Notes: generated from the sequence alone by a model not told the origin. DNA of 9,771 nucleotides from JBGSWL01 sp041752455 (GCA_041752455.1 JBGSWL010000033.1:1-9771), one strand, 5' to 3'; shown: positions 1 to 6,520, counted from the first letter of the stretch. Numbers and translations: made by a program.

Positions 1-525
1 GCGACCGGCCTCGACCACCTCGTTTCGGCAGGCCTTTCGCTCGGCGCCGATGTGCCGATGTGCCTGGTCGGCAAGCCGGCGCGGGTTTCCGGCGTCGGTG
101 ACATCATCGCGCCCGTCGCCAACTTTCCTTCGCTTGCTGCAGTGCTCGTCAACCCCGGCACGGCTGTCGCAACAGCTTCGGCTTTTGCAGCCTTGGCACG
201 GCGCGATCATGCACCGCTTCCCGATCTGCCGGCTGGCACCATCACTGCGACGGCCATCACCGATTGGCTTGGCGCGCAAACACGCAACGACCTTTTCGAG
301 CCGGCAGCACAGATTGCACCGGTGATCGTCGATGTCCTTGCCGCGCTTTCGGCAAGCGGTGCGCAGTTTGCCCGGATGTCCGGTTCCGGAGCCACCTGTT
401 TCGGCTTGTATGGAAACCGGGAGACGGCGCAGAATGCAGCATCCGCGATCCGCACCAGCCAGCCGGATTGGTGGGTGACGGCGACCACACTCAAGGGAAG
501 CGAGCCGGAAACGGCAAGCAGATGA
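1..525 (+). CDS. ispE: 4-diphosphocytidyl-2-C-methyl-D-erythritol kinase, C-terminal part
   Basis: IspE phosphorylates the 2-hydroxyl of CDP-methylerythritol with ATP in the cytoplasmic MEP pathway to isopentenyl diphosphate. The frame is open from base 1, so the gene starts upstream and only about the last 174 residues are present. Visible GHMP-kinase features are GADVP near the start, LVNPGTAVATA (a typical IspE stretch), NDLFEPAAQIAPVI, and the C-terminal ARMSGSGATCFGLY glycine loop that closes over the substrates. The GHMP ATP-binding loop would lie upstream. The stop TGA overlaps the start of moaB as ATGA, so the two are probably translationally coupled. Family assignment is secure; the N-terminal half cannot be assessed. 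Confidence 0.93.
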   Translation, partial: ATGLDHLVSAGLSLGADVPMCLVGKPARVSGVGDIIAPVANFPSLAAVLVNPGTAVATASAFAALARRDHAPLPDLPAGTITATAITDWLGAQTRNDLFEPAAQIAPVIVDVLAALSASGAQFARMSGSGATCFGLYGNRETAQNAASAIRTSQPDWWVTATTLKGSEPETASR

Positions 526-1085
526 TCATGAACCGGATAGACGAGGCCCGCCCCTTCATCGCGCTTTCGATTGCCGTGCTGACGGTTTCCGACACGCGCA
601 GCCTCGATGATGACAAGTCCGGCCGGACGCTGGCCGAACGGCTCACAGAGGCCGGTCACCGGCTGGCGGCACGGGCCATCGTCACCGATGATCGCGCCGA
701 GATCGCCGCGCAGGTTCAGGCATTTGCGAACGAGCCGTCGATCGACATCGTCATCACCACGGGCGGTACCGGATTCACCGGCCGCGACGTGACGCCGGAG
801 GCCATCGAGCCGCTGTTCGACAAGCGGATGGACGGTTTTTCGCAGCTGTTTCACCAGCTTTCCTACGAAAAGATCGGCACATCGACGATCCAGTCGCGGG
901 CAACGGCCGGCCTTATCGGAACGACGTTCGTGTTTGTGCTTCCCGGATCACCCGGCGCCTGCCGGGATGCCTGGGACGGCATCTTGAAGTGGCAGCTGGA
1001 CTATCGCCACATGCCCTGCAACTTCGTCGAGATCATGCCGCGGCTGGACGAGCACTTGCGGCGCGGGGCCGGAAAGGTCGTTTGA
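522..1085 (+). CDS. moaB: MoaB/Mog-family molybdopterin-binding protein
   Basis: This 187-residue protein is a single MoCF_biosynth domain, the fold that binds molybdopterin and in some members adenylylates it during molybdenum cofactor synthesis. It shows the family signatures VLTVSDTR (19-26), TTGGTGFTGRDVTPEA (79-94), SRATAG (125-130) and LPGSPGA (140-146). Its length is normal for MoaB. The start at 522 overlaps the ispE stop by four bases. An ATG at 528 would remove only two residues and is equally possible, since neither has a clear Shine-Dalgarno. It is the only molybdenum cofactor gene in the window, sitting apart from any moa operon. MoaB and MogA cannot be separated by eye, and activity in alphaproteobacteria is inferred from the family. 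Confidence 0.9.
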   Translation: MIMNRIDEARPFIALSIAVLTVSDTRSLDDDKSGRTLAERLTEAGHRLAARAIVTDDRAEIAAQVQAFANEPSIDIVITTGGTGFTGRDVTPEAIEPLFDKRMDGFSQLFHQLSYEKIGTSTIQSRATAGLIGTTFVFVLPGSPGACRDAWDGILKWQLDYRHMPCNFVEIMPRLDEHLRRGAGKVV

Positions 1086-1097
1086 CTTTTTTCCGGA

Positions 1098-1625
1098 TCA
1101 GGAAGGCTCGGCGAATATGCCGGCGCGCAGGGATGAAAGTGCCAGCCCGTTTCCGAGCCGGTCGATCGTGGCGTTTCCGCCAAGGGTGGCCAGCGCCTGA
1201 CGGCGCGAAATCAGCAGACCACGCGCGAACCGGCCCTTTGCTGTTTGCGGAAACAAGACGCGCTTCCACAATGGCCGTTGGCCATCATCAACGAGGCGAA
1301 ACTGCGCCGCGCCTGCAGCACCCGCTGGCGCGTTGACATGCGCCAGCACCGCCTCACCCCACCCCTCGGCCAGCCGCGCACCGGGCGCAAGGACCAGCAG
1401 CCAGTCGCTGCGGGTCTCTTCGATGACCTGCCGGAGCGACCTGTCGGCTTGTGCCACAAACCTGCAGCCGGCAAATTCGGCGACCTGCCGGGTGGAATCG
1501 CCGGACCCCGCATCAAAAACGATCACTTCGCTGACCATGCCATCGACAGCGGCGCGCACCAGACCGGCCAGCATGCGCGCCAGCCGCTCTTCATCGTCAT
1601 GGGTGGGGATCAGCACCGAGATCAT
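1098..1625 (-). CDS. short family-2 glycosyltransferase-like protein
   Basis: The protein has 175 residues. The N-terminus MISVLIPTHDDEERLARML is the GT-A nucleotide-sugar-binding strand of family 2 glycosyltransferases, and VIVFDAGSGDST (35-45) corresponds to the usual VDGGSxDGT motif. It most resembles the TIGR04283-like group, which is normally about 220 residues. Where that group has a DxD-like acidic motif after the WLLFL strand, this protein reads WLLVLAPGARL (75-85), and no acidic acceptor motif is seen in the short C-terminus. Activity is therefore doubtful. No membrane segment is evident. It converges on moaB and diverges from the radical SAM gene. A GTG lies just before the chosen ATG and would add one residue. 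Substrate unknown. Confidence 0.7.
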   Translation of the reverse strand: MISVLIPTHDDEERLARMLAGLVRAAVDGMVSEVIVFDAGSGDSTRQVAEFAGCRFVAQADRSLRQVIEETRSDWLLVLAPGARLAEGWGEAVLAHVNAPAGAAGAAQFRLVDDGQRPLWKRVLFPQTAKGRFARGLLISRRQALATLGGNATIDRLGNGLALSSLRAGIFAEPS

Positions 1626-1657
1626 CACAAACGCCTAGCCCAAGTTCTGCAGCAACG

Positions 1658-1673
1658 CAAAATCGCGATTTTG
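1658..1673. repeat. 16-bp perfect palindrome in the divergent intergenic region
   Basis: CAAAATCGCGATTTTG is its own reverse complement. It lies between the minus-strand glycosyltransferase-like gene and the + strand radical SAM gene, and its last G is the first base of the LexA-like box. Seen directly; a role as operator is inference. Confidence 0.5.
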
Positions 1674-1687
1674 TTCTTGTATTGTTC
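1673..1687. promoter_or_regulatory. probable LexA (SOS) operator
   Basis: GTTCTTGTATTGTTC matches the alphaproteobacterial LexA consensus GTTC-N7-GTTC exactly. The flanks also repeat (TTGTTCT at 1671-1677 and 1682-1688), an 11-base period placing both half-sites on one helix face. It lies 47 bases upstream of the radical SAM ATG and about the same distance from the divergent glycosyltransferase-like start, so it could control either. The consensus is established for this class; use of this copy is inferred. I could not settle on a -35/-10 pair here. Confidence 0.6.
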
Positions 1688-1734
1688 TCTTATCCGATAT
1701 AGGAATTTTGTCATCAGAATCGTGGAGCAAGCCG

Positions 1735-2898
1735 ATGAAAGCCGTCGCCCAAGCCGATGCCATCGCGTTCATGGCAGGACATTTCGATGCCGCCGACTTC
1801 GCCAATGCGCATGTCGATGCCAGCGGGCTGCGCGTTTCGCGTGGGCGCATGCGCGGCAGGGCCAGTGCACTCAATCCGTCCGGCCGTTTCGAGACGCATT
1901 CACGGGTGCTGGAAGACGATGGCTGGTCTTCGCTGGAAGATCTTCCCGCCTTCAAGACCGAAGTGCAGACCGAAGAGGCGCGCACGATCATCACGCGCAA
2001 CCAGTCTCCGGACATCTCGTTCGATCGTTCGATCAACCCCTACAGGGGCTGCGAGCACGGCTGCGTCTATTGTTTTGCGCGCCCGACACACGCCTATTCC
2101 GGCATGTCGCCGGGTCTTGATTTCGAGAGCAAGCTGTTCGTCAAACCCGATGCGGCGCGGCTTCTGGAAAAAGAGATCACCCGTCCCGGCTATGAAGTGC
2201 GGCCGATCGCCATCGGAACCAACACCGATCCCTATCAGCCGATCGAGCGCGACTACATGCTGATGCGGTCGATCCTTGAAGTGCTTGACCGCTACAACCA
2301 TCCCGTCGGCATCGTCACCAAGTCGGCGCTGGTGATGCGCGACGTGGACATCCTGTCGCGCATGGCTGACCGTGGTCTTGCAAAGGTTGCCCTGTCGATC
2401 ACGACGATGGACCGCATGCTGGCGCGCACGATGGAGCCGCGCGCTTCGACCCCGACGCGGCGTCTGGAAGCGATCAAGGCGCTGACCGATGCCGGTGTGC
2501 CGACCTCGGTCATGGTGGCGCCGGTCATTCCGGGGCTCAACGATCACGAGATCGAGCGCATCCTTGATTCGGCTGCAGCCATGGGCGCGCGCGAGGCCGG
2601 CTATGTGCTGCTGCGCCTGCCGCTGGAAGTGGCGCCGATCTTCAAGGAATGGCTGCTGCGCCATTATCCGGAGCGCTACCGGCATGTGATGAGCCTCATC
2701 CGCTCGATGCGCGGCGGCAAGGATTATGATGCCGAGTGGGGCAAGCGGATGCGTGGCACCGGTCCGTATGCCTGGCAGATCGCGCGGCGCGTCGAACTGG
2801 CGTCCAAGCGGCTTGGCCTCAATGCCCGGCGCCGGCAGTTGCGTACCGATCTCTTCATCCAGCCAGCCCCGCAAGGAGAACAACTGGCGCTTCTGTAA
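1735..2898 (+). CDS. PA0069/Rv2578c-type radical SAM protein
   Basis: The protein has 387 residues. Cys106, Cys110 and Cys113 form the CxxxCxxC motif (RGCEHGCVYCFARP) that ligates the 4Fe-4S cluster cleaving S-adenosylmethionine. RGRASALNPSGRFE (40-53), SFDRSINPYRGCEHGC (95-110), IGTNTDPYQPIE (160-171) and VMVAPVIPGLND (259-270) are typical of this group, which is related to spore photoproduct lyase-like and Elp3-like radical SAM enzymes. The substrate is not known to me. The ATG at 1735 has GGAG at 1724-1727 with seven-base spacing; a TTG at 1708 in the same frame is a poorer choice. An upstream LexA-like box suggests SOS control and a possible link to nucleic-acid damage. A hairpin follows the gene. 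Confidence 0.88.
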   Translation: MKAVAQADAIAFMAGHFDAADFANAHVDASGLRVSRGRMRGRASALNPSGRFETHSRVLEDDGWSSLEDLPAFKTEVQTEEARTIITRNQSPDISFDRSINPYRGCEHGCVYCFARPTHAYSGMSPGLDFESKLFVKPDAARLLEKEITRPGYEVRPIAIGTNTDPYQPIERDYMLMRSILEVLDRYNHPVGIVTKSALVMRDVDILSRMADRGLAKVALSITTMDRMLARTMEPRASTPTRRLEAIKALTDAGVPTSVMVAPVIPGLNDHEIERILDSAAAMGAREAGYVLLRLPLEVAPIFKEWLLRHYPERYRHVMSLIRSMRGGKDYDAEWGKRMRGTGPYAWQIARRVELASKRLGLNARRRQLRTDLFIQPAPQGEQLALL

Positions 2899-2969
2899 CA
2901 CCGCCATCCGCGCCTGCTCCAGCTTCCCGGTCCGTCCCCACCCACCCGGAACCTTGCAGGTGCGGTTTC

Positions 2970-3046
2970 TCCGCCGGCCCTCCCCCTGTCCCCATGCGCC
3001 GCCAGTCCCCTGCGGCCCCGGGAGGTGCCGGCGGAATGTCTTTTTT
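2970..3046 (+). terminator. large GC-rich hairpin followed by six T
   Basis: Bases 2970-2984 pair with 3020-3035 in 15 base pairs, interrupted only by a bulged T at 3026. The loop is 35 bases. Five bases after the stem comes a run of six T (3041-3046). Orientation fits termination after the radical SAM gene, which stops 71 bases earlier. The long loop and the gap before the T run are atypical, so it could instead be an RNA structure in the rnhB leader. Confidence 0.4.
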
Positions 3047-3090
3047 CGGCGTGCCTTGCGGGGTGTGTTCCCGCCGTGCTTATCAAGGCC

Positions 3091-3753
3091 ATGGGCAAAC
3101 GCGGACAATCGCTGATTCACGGTGAAAACCAGCGCCGTTGCGGCCCGGACTTTTCCGTCGAGGCCAGTCTTCACCGTGATGGTCTGCAGCTCGTTGCCGG
3201 TGTCGACGAGGCGGGACGTGGACCGCTCGCCGGTCCTGTCGTCGCCGCCGCCGTGATCCTCAATGAAGCGTGCATTCCTGCTGGACTCGATGATTCCAAG
3301 GCCATGACTGCACGGCGGCGGGCGCAGGCGTTTGATGCCATCATGGCGTCGGCGAAATCCGTCGCCATCGTCAGCATGTCAGCCGCAACGATCGATGCCA
3401 GCGATATCCGGAAGGCTTCACTGGCGGCGATGGCGCGCGCCATACACGCGCTGGCACTTGCGCCGGACGCCGCGCTTTTCGATGGGCGCGATATCCCGGC
3501 CGATCTTCCGACGCTTGCAGCCGCCCGCGCGGTGATCGGTGGTGACGCCAAATGTCTGTCGATTGCCGCAGCCTCGATCCTCGCCAAGGTCACCCGCGAC
3601 CGCATGCTGGTACATCTCGATGCCTGTCATCCGGCGTTCGGATTTGCCGGACACAAGGGCTATGGCGCCACTTCCCATAGGGAAGCGATTGCGGCGCACG
3701 GTGGCATCGACCGGGTCCACCGTTTCAGCTTCCGGCCGCTGCGCGCCGATTGA
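3091..3753 (+). CDS. rnhB: ribonuclease HII
   Basis: RNase HII cuts the RNA strand of RNA-DNA hybrids, including single ribonucleotides misincorporated in DNA, in the cytoplasm. The protein has 220 residues, a normal length. VAGVDEAGRGPLAGPVVAAAV holds the signature with catalytic Asp39 and Glu40; further conserved positions are LDDSK (67-70), the Asp of LFDGRD (129-134) and AASILAKVTRD (160-170). GHKGYGATSHREAI near the C-terminus is also characteristic. The ATG at 3091 was chosen by family alignment. It has no good Shine-Dalgarno; an in-frame GTG at 3076 or 3025 would add residues that do not look conserved. It converges on the ATP synthase operon across a terminator. Confidence 0.93.
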   Translation: MGKRGQSLIHGENQRRCGPDFSVEASLHRDGLQLVAGVDEAGRGPLAGPVVAAAVILNEACIPAGLDDSKAMTARRRAQAFDAIMASAKSVAIVSMSAATIDASDIRKASLAAMARAIHALALAPDAALFDGRDIPADLPTLAAARAVIGGDAKCLSIAAASILAKVTRDRMLVHLDACHPAFGFAGHKGYGATSHREAIAAHGGIDRVHRFSFRPLRAD

Positions 3754-3757
3754 GCGC

Positions 3758-3786
3758 AACAAAAAACCGCGCTTGCGGCGCGGTTT
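3758..3786 (-). terminator. intrinsic terminator of the F0 operon, shared with rnhB
   Basis: AAACCGCGC (3764-3772) and GCGCGGTTT (3778-3786) form a perfect 9-bp stem with a five-base loop. Read on the minus strand, the stem runs into TTTTTTGTT, a classic rho-independent terminator about 30 bases after the atpF stop. On the + strand it is followed only by CTCAAG, so it would end rnhB transcripts less efficiently. Confidence 0.85.
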
Positions 3787-3816
3787 CTCAAGTCAGAGAA
3801 AAAACGTGTTTGCCGG

Positions 3817-4299
3817 TCAGTTCATGTGCTTCTTGACGTCAGCAAGCGAGGCCTTGAACAGCGATGCAGCCTTTTCGGTCGTCACCTTGCCGCTCAACAG
3901 CCGGTCGGCAGCGGCAACGGCAAGATCAACCGCCGAGGCGCGAACTTCGTTCACGGCATCGGCTTCTGCCTGCGCGATCTTCTGTTCGGCCAGAATCGTG
4001 CGCCGGGCGATATACTCCTCGGTGCGCACCTTGGCCTCGGCGGTCAGATGTTCGGCCTCGCGACGCGCTGCCTCGACCATGTCGGCCGCTTCCTGTTCCG
4101 CTTCACGGCGCTTGCGCTGATAGTCCGCCAGGAGACCTTGCGCTTCTTCGCGCAGGCGACGGGCTTCATCGAGTTCGTGGCGGATCTTGTCGCCGCGCGC
4201 ATCGAGCGCCTTGGTCACCATTGCCGGTACCTTCATGTACACGACGATCGCCAGGAAGATGATGAGGCCGACAAAAGCCCAGAAGGTTGCATCAAACAT
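3817..4299 (-). CDS. atpF: F0F1 ATP synthase subunit b
   Basis: Subunit b is part of the peripheral stalk that holds F1 against rotation. The 160-residue protein has one N-terminal membrane segment (about residues 5-22, FWAFVGLIIFLAIVV), then a long charged helix rich in Ala, Glu and Arg that is suited to a right-handed coiled coil (about 30-125), and a C-terminal part (AADRLLSGKVT) that contacts subunit delta. Length is normal for alphaproteobacterial b. It is the last gene of the operon, 11 bases after atpF', with GAGAG before its ATG as a possible ribosome site. In this class it pairs with b' as a heterodimer. The F1 genes are not in the window. Confidence 0.93.
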   Translation of the reverse strand: MFDATFWAFVGLIIFLAIVVYMKVPAMVTKALDARGDKIRHELDEARRLREEAQGLLADYQRKRREAEQEAADMVEAARREAEHLTAEAKVRTEEYIARRTILAEQKIAQAEADAVNEVRASAVDLAVAAADRLLSGKVTTEKAASLFKASLADVKKHMN

Positions 4300-4310
4300 C
4301 GGTTGCTCTC

Positions 4311-4856
4311 TCAGCGGCCAGAGGTGTCAAGCGCACCGGCAATCTCGTCAGCGGTTGGCTTGCTGCCGATCAGGTGCTCGATGATGGTGGCGGTGGTGTC
4401 GGTGGCGATTGCACCGACTTCGCCCATGGCCTTGTCGCGGATCGAGGAGATCCGGGCCTCGGCTTCAGCCAGTTTGCCGGCAAGGTCGGCTTCGATGCGG
4501 GTCCGCTCGGCTGCGGCTTCCGCCTTGGCCTTGTCGCGCGCTTTCTGGGCAATCTCGTTGGCAGACCGGCGAGCTTCGGCCAGTTCCTGCTCGTGGGCGG
4601 CAAGCGATGCATCGGCTTCCCGCTGCAGTTCGCGAACCTTGTCGAGATCGGTGGCGATCCGGTCCGAGCGCGTCTCGAGGATTTCGCCGATGCGCGGCGA
4701 AATCACCTTTGCCACGAACCAGTAGAAAAAGCCGAACGTGATCGCCAACCAGAAAATCTGGGACGCAAAGGTTGCGGGATCGAACGGCGGAAATACGCCG
4801 CCGTGCCCGCCTTCAGCGGCTTCAGCGCCAGCAGCCATGGCCTTGGTGATGAACAT
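4311..4856 (-). CDS. atpF': F0F1 ATP synthase subunit b'
   Basis: Photosynthetic bacteria and alphaproteobacteria carry a second, diverged b-type subunit that forms the peripheral stalk with b. The 181-residue protein has a short N-terminal tail rich in Ala and Gly, the motif GGVFPPFDPATFASQIFW (19-36) typical of b', one membrane segment (about 30-49), and a long charged coiled-coil stretch rich in Arg, Glu and Ala. The ATG at 4856 is preferred because MFITKAMA matches b' N-termini; GGGG lies upstream. A TTG two codons earlier is in frame. The gap to atpE is 104 bases and contains a hairpin, whereas the gap to atpF is only 11 bases. Often named atpG or atpF2 in databases. Confidence 0.9.
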   Translation of the reverse strand: MFITKAMAAGAEAAEGGHGGVFPPFDPATFASQIFWLAITFGFFYWFVAKVISPRIGEILETRSDRIATDLDKVRELQREADASLAAHEQELAEARRSANEIAQKARDKAKAEAAAERTRIEADLAGKLAEAEARISSIRDKAMGEVGAIATDTTATIIEHLIGSKPTADEIAGALDTSGR

Positions 4857-4880
4857 GTCCAACCCCGGTCAATTTCGGAT

Positions 4881-4911
4881 CGAGCCCGGCCGGCCGCGGC
4901 CGTCGGGCTCG
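4881..4911 (-). other. GC-rich hairpin between atpE and atpF'
   Basis: CGAGCCCG (4881-4888) and CGGGCTCG (4904-4911) are perfect 8-bp arms around 15 bases that contain the palindrome CGGCCGCGGCCG (4891-4902). No T run follows on the minus strand, so it is not a standard terminator. It may slow 3' decay or partly block transcription, keeping atpE mRNA above downstream mRNA. Structure seen directly, role inferred. Confidence 0.5.
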
Positions 4912-4960
4912 TATGCGAAGAACAGGACGACCGGTTGAGCGGCCGCCCGATCCCGTTCGA

Positions 4961-5188
4961 TCAGACTGCGAACAGGAGAAGAAGCGCAACGAGCAGCGAG
5001 AAGATGCCCAGAGCTTCGGTAACGGCGAAGCCGAAAATCAGACGGCCGAACTGGCTGTCGGCGGCCGACGGGTTGCGCAGTGCGCCCGACAGGTAGCTGC
5101 CGAAAATGTTGCCGAGGCCGAGTGCGGTGCCTGCCATGCCGAGGCATGCGAGGCCGGCGCCGAGGTATTTTGCTGCTTCTGCTTCCAT
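4961..5188 (-). CDS. atpE: F0F1 ATP synthase subunit c
   Basis: Subunit c forms the rotating membrane ring that carries protons. The 75-residue protein has two membrane helices (about 8-32 and 47-73) joined by a polar loop with ALRNPSAA (36-43), which contacts the central stalk. Glu58 in FAVTEALGIF is the proton-binding carboxylate, in the usual place for a proton-type ring. The first helix carries the glycine series expected for tight packing (LGAGLACLGMAGTALGLG). The ribosome site is strong: AGGAG eight bases before the ATG, suiting a subunit needed in many copies. It lies 78 bases after atpB, with a hairpin on its downstream side before atpF'. Confidence 0.96.
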   Translation of the reverse strand: MEAEAAKYLGAGLACLGMAGTALGLGNIFGSYLSGALRNPSAADSQFGRLIFGFAVTEALGIFSLLVALLLLFAV

Positions 5189-5243
5189 GATGAACTCTCC
5201 TGTGGATTGTCTTGCAGTCGGGATAACGTGCAGTGGGCGTTGT

Positions 5244-5257
5244 CGGGCGGATGCCCG
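5244..5257 (-). other. small hairpin between atpB and atpE
   Basis: CGGGC (5244-5248) and GCCCG (5253-5257) form a 5-bp stem with a four-base loop, about ten bases after the atpB stop. No T run follows. It may be an mRNA processing or stability element, but so short a GC stem can occur by chance here. Confidence 0.25.
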
Positions 5258-5266
5258 GGTGAAACG

Positions 5267-6019
5267 TCAGTGGCTCGGATGCAGTGCGTCGTTAAGATAC
5301 ATGCAGGTCAGAACCGCGAACACATAGGCCTGGAGGAAAGCCACCAGAAATTCGAGGCCGGTGATGGCGACTGTCATGAACAGCGGCAGGATCGAACCCG
5401 CCACGCCCACTGCGCCGGCTGCCGACATCGAGGCAACAAAGCCGGCAAACACCTTCAGCGTGATGTGCCCGGCCAGCATGTTGGCGAAAAGACGCACGGA
5501 CAGGCTGATCGGACGCGACAGGAACGACACGATCTCGATCGGCACAACCAGTGGCATGATGTAGACCGGCACGCCATCGGGAACGAAAAGGCCGAGGAAT
5601 TTCAGGCCATGCTTCCAGAAGCCGTAAACCGTGACGGTACCGATGACGAGCATCGCCAGTGCGAAGGTCACGATGATGTGGCTCGTCACGGTGAAGAAGT
5701 ACGGGATCATGCCGAACAGGTTGGCAAACAGCACGAACATGAACAGCGAGAACACCAGCGGGAAGAACTTCATGCCCTGCGTGCCGGCGGCATCACGCAG
5801 CATAGAGGCCACGAACTCGTAGGACATTTCGGCCAGCGACTGCAGGCGACCGGGAACCAGCCCGCCTTTGGCGCTGCCGAACCACAGGAATGCCGACGCA
5901 GCGGCGACTGTTGCGACCATGAACAGCGATGAGTTGGTAAACGACAAGTCTAGACCAGCGACGTTTTCCAGCGGGATGATCTGCTGGATCTTGAACTGGT
6001 GGATAGGGTCGTTTGCCAC
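5267..6019 (-). CDS. atpB: F0F1 ATP synthase subunit a
   Basis: Subunit a forms the two proton half-channels beside the c ring. The 250-residue protein has five to six membrane segments. The essential arginine is Arg176 in SLSVRLFANMLAGH (173-185), which faces the c-ring glutamate. The C-terminal helix GLEFLVAFLQAYVFAVLTCMY carries the conserved Glu and Gln of the channel. The start is GTG at 6019: MANDPIHQF matches rhizobial AtpB N-termini, and GGAG lies eight bases upstream. It follows atpI after 25 bases. Length is normal and no key residue is missing. Confidence 0.96.
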   Translation of the reverse strand: MANDPIHQFKIQQIIPLENVAGLDLSFTNSSLFMVATVAAASAFLWFGSAKGGLVPGRLQSLAEMSYEFVASMLRDAAGTQGMKFFPLVFSLFMFVLFANLFGMIPYFFTVTSHIIVTFALAMLVIGTVTVYGFWKHGLKFLGLFVPDGVPVYIMPLVVPIEIVSFLSRPISLSVRLFANMLAGHITLKVFAGFVASMSAAGAVGVAGSILPLFMTVAITGLEFLVAFLQAYVFAVLTCMYLNDALHPSH

Positions 6020-6044
6020 CTTGTTAACTCCGCCGTATCGGCCC

Positions 6045-6467
6045 TCAGGCCATGTTGTCTTTGTCAGGCCCGCTGTCCTTGCGGACCCGGCCCTCAGGTT
6101 CGGCGACCATGCCGGCCGCCCGAAGAACGTTCACGATCCCGGCGCCAAATCCGACAAAAAGGAAGATGATCATCCCCCAAGGCGTCGTGCCGGCAAACTG
6201 GTCGATCAGGTACCCGAGCCCGGCCCCGACAAGAATGCCGGCAACAAACTCTGTCGAGAGCTTCATGGCCCTGCCGAACCCGGCTTGGCCACTCGTTCCC
6301 GCCTGATGCATCGCCACCGGCTTCTGGTGCTGGCGCATGGCGTCTTCCAACGCCTGGCGCCGACGATCAAGATCGGACATTTCCGGGTCGACCGGTTCGT
6401 AGTCCTTGTTCGCAGGAGGTTTCCGGCTACCGTTTTGTCCGGAAGATTTGATTCCAGACGTTGCCAT
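6045..6467 (-). CDS. atpI: AtpI, ATP synthase F0 assembly/accessory protein
   Basis: AtpI is a small membrane protein encoded first in many atp operons and implicated in c-ring assembly or Mg2+ handling; it is not part of the final enzyme. From the ATG at 6467 it has 140 residues, with two membrane segments (about 73-91 and 97-118) around GLGYLIDQFAGTTPWGMIIF, the typical AtpI core. The first 30 residues are hydrophilic and of low complexity. The start is uncertain: ATGs at 6482 and 6380 are in frame, and the latter gives MSDLDRRRQALEDAM, closer to the usual N-terminus, but none has a clear Shine-Dalgarno. The promoter at 6521-6549 allows all three. Confidence 0.85.
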   Translation of the reverse strand: MATSGIKSSGQNGSRKPPANKDYEPVDPEMSDLDRRRQALEDAMRQHQKPVAMHQAGTSGQAGFGRAMKLSTEFVAGILVGAGLGYLIDQFAGTTPWGMIIFLFVGFGAGIVNVLRAAGMVAEPEGRVRKDSGPDKDNMA

Positions 6468-6520
6468 GAGCCCGATCCGCATGCGCACCAAGGGACCAAC
6501 CGACCCTCGAAATTGCGCGC

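Noticed and set aside
207..854. A 215-codon minus-strand frame opposite ispE and moaB
   Set aside because: It spans two well-supported genes on the other strand and has no family signature.
1086..1097. Possible terminator between convergent moaB and the glycosyltransferase-like gene
   Set aside because: The gap is 12 bases. There is a T run on the + strand but no stem before it, so no terminator can be supported.
1708..1734. TTG start for the radical SAM gene nine codons earlier
   Set aside because: The ATG at 1735 has a well-spaced GGAG and the extra residues do not look like part of the family.
1900..3174. A 424-codon open frame on the minus strand opposite the radical SAM gene
   Set aside because: It is antisense to a gene with clear family motifs, is rich in Arg and His as expected of a GC-rich shadow frame, and shows no recognisable domain.
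4913..5932. A 339-codon open frame on the + strand opposite atpE and atpB
   Set aside because: Its composition (Glu, Gln, His and Arg runs) is what the reverse complement of membrane-protein codons gives, and it runs across the confident atpB and atpE genes.
6414..6420. A perfect AGGAGGT ribosome-site-like sequence on the + strand
   Set aside because: It lies inside atpI on the opposite strand and no plausible + strand gene starts just after it.
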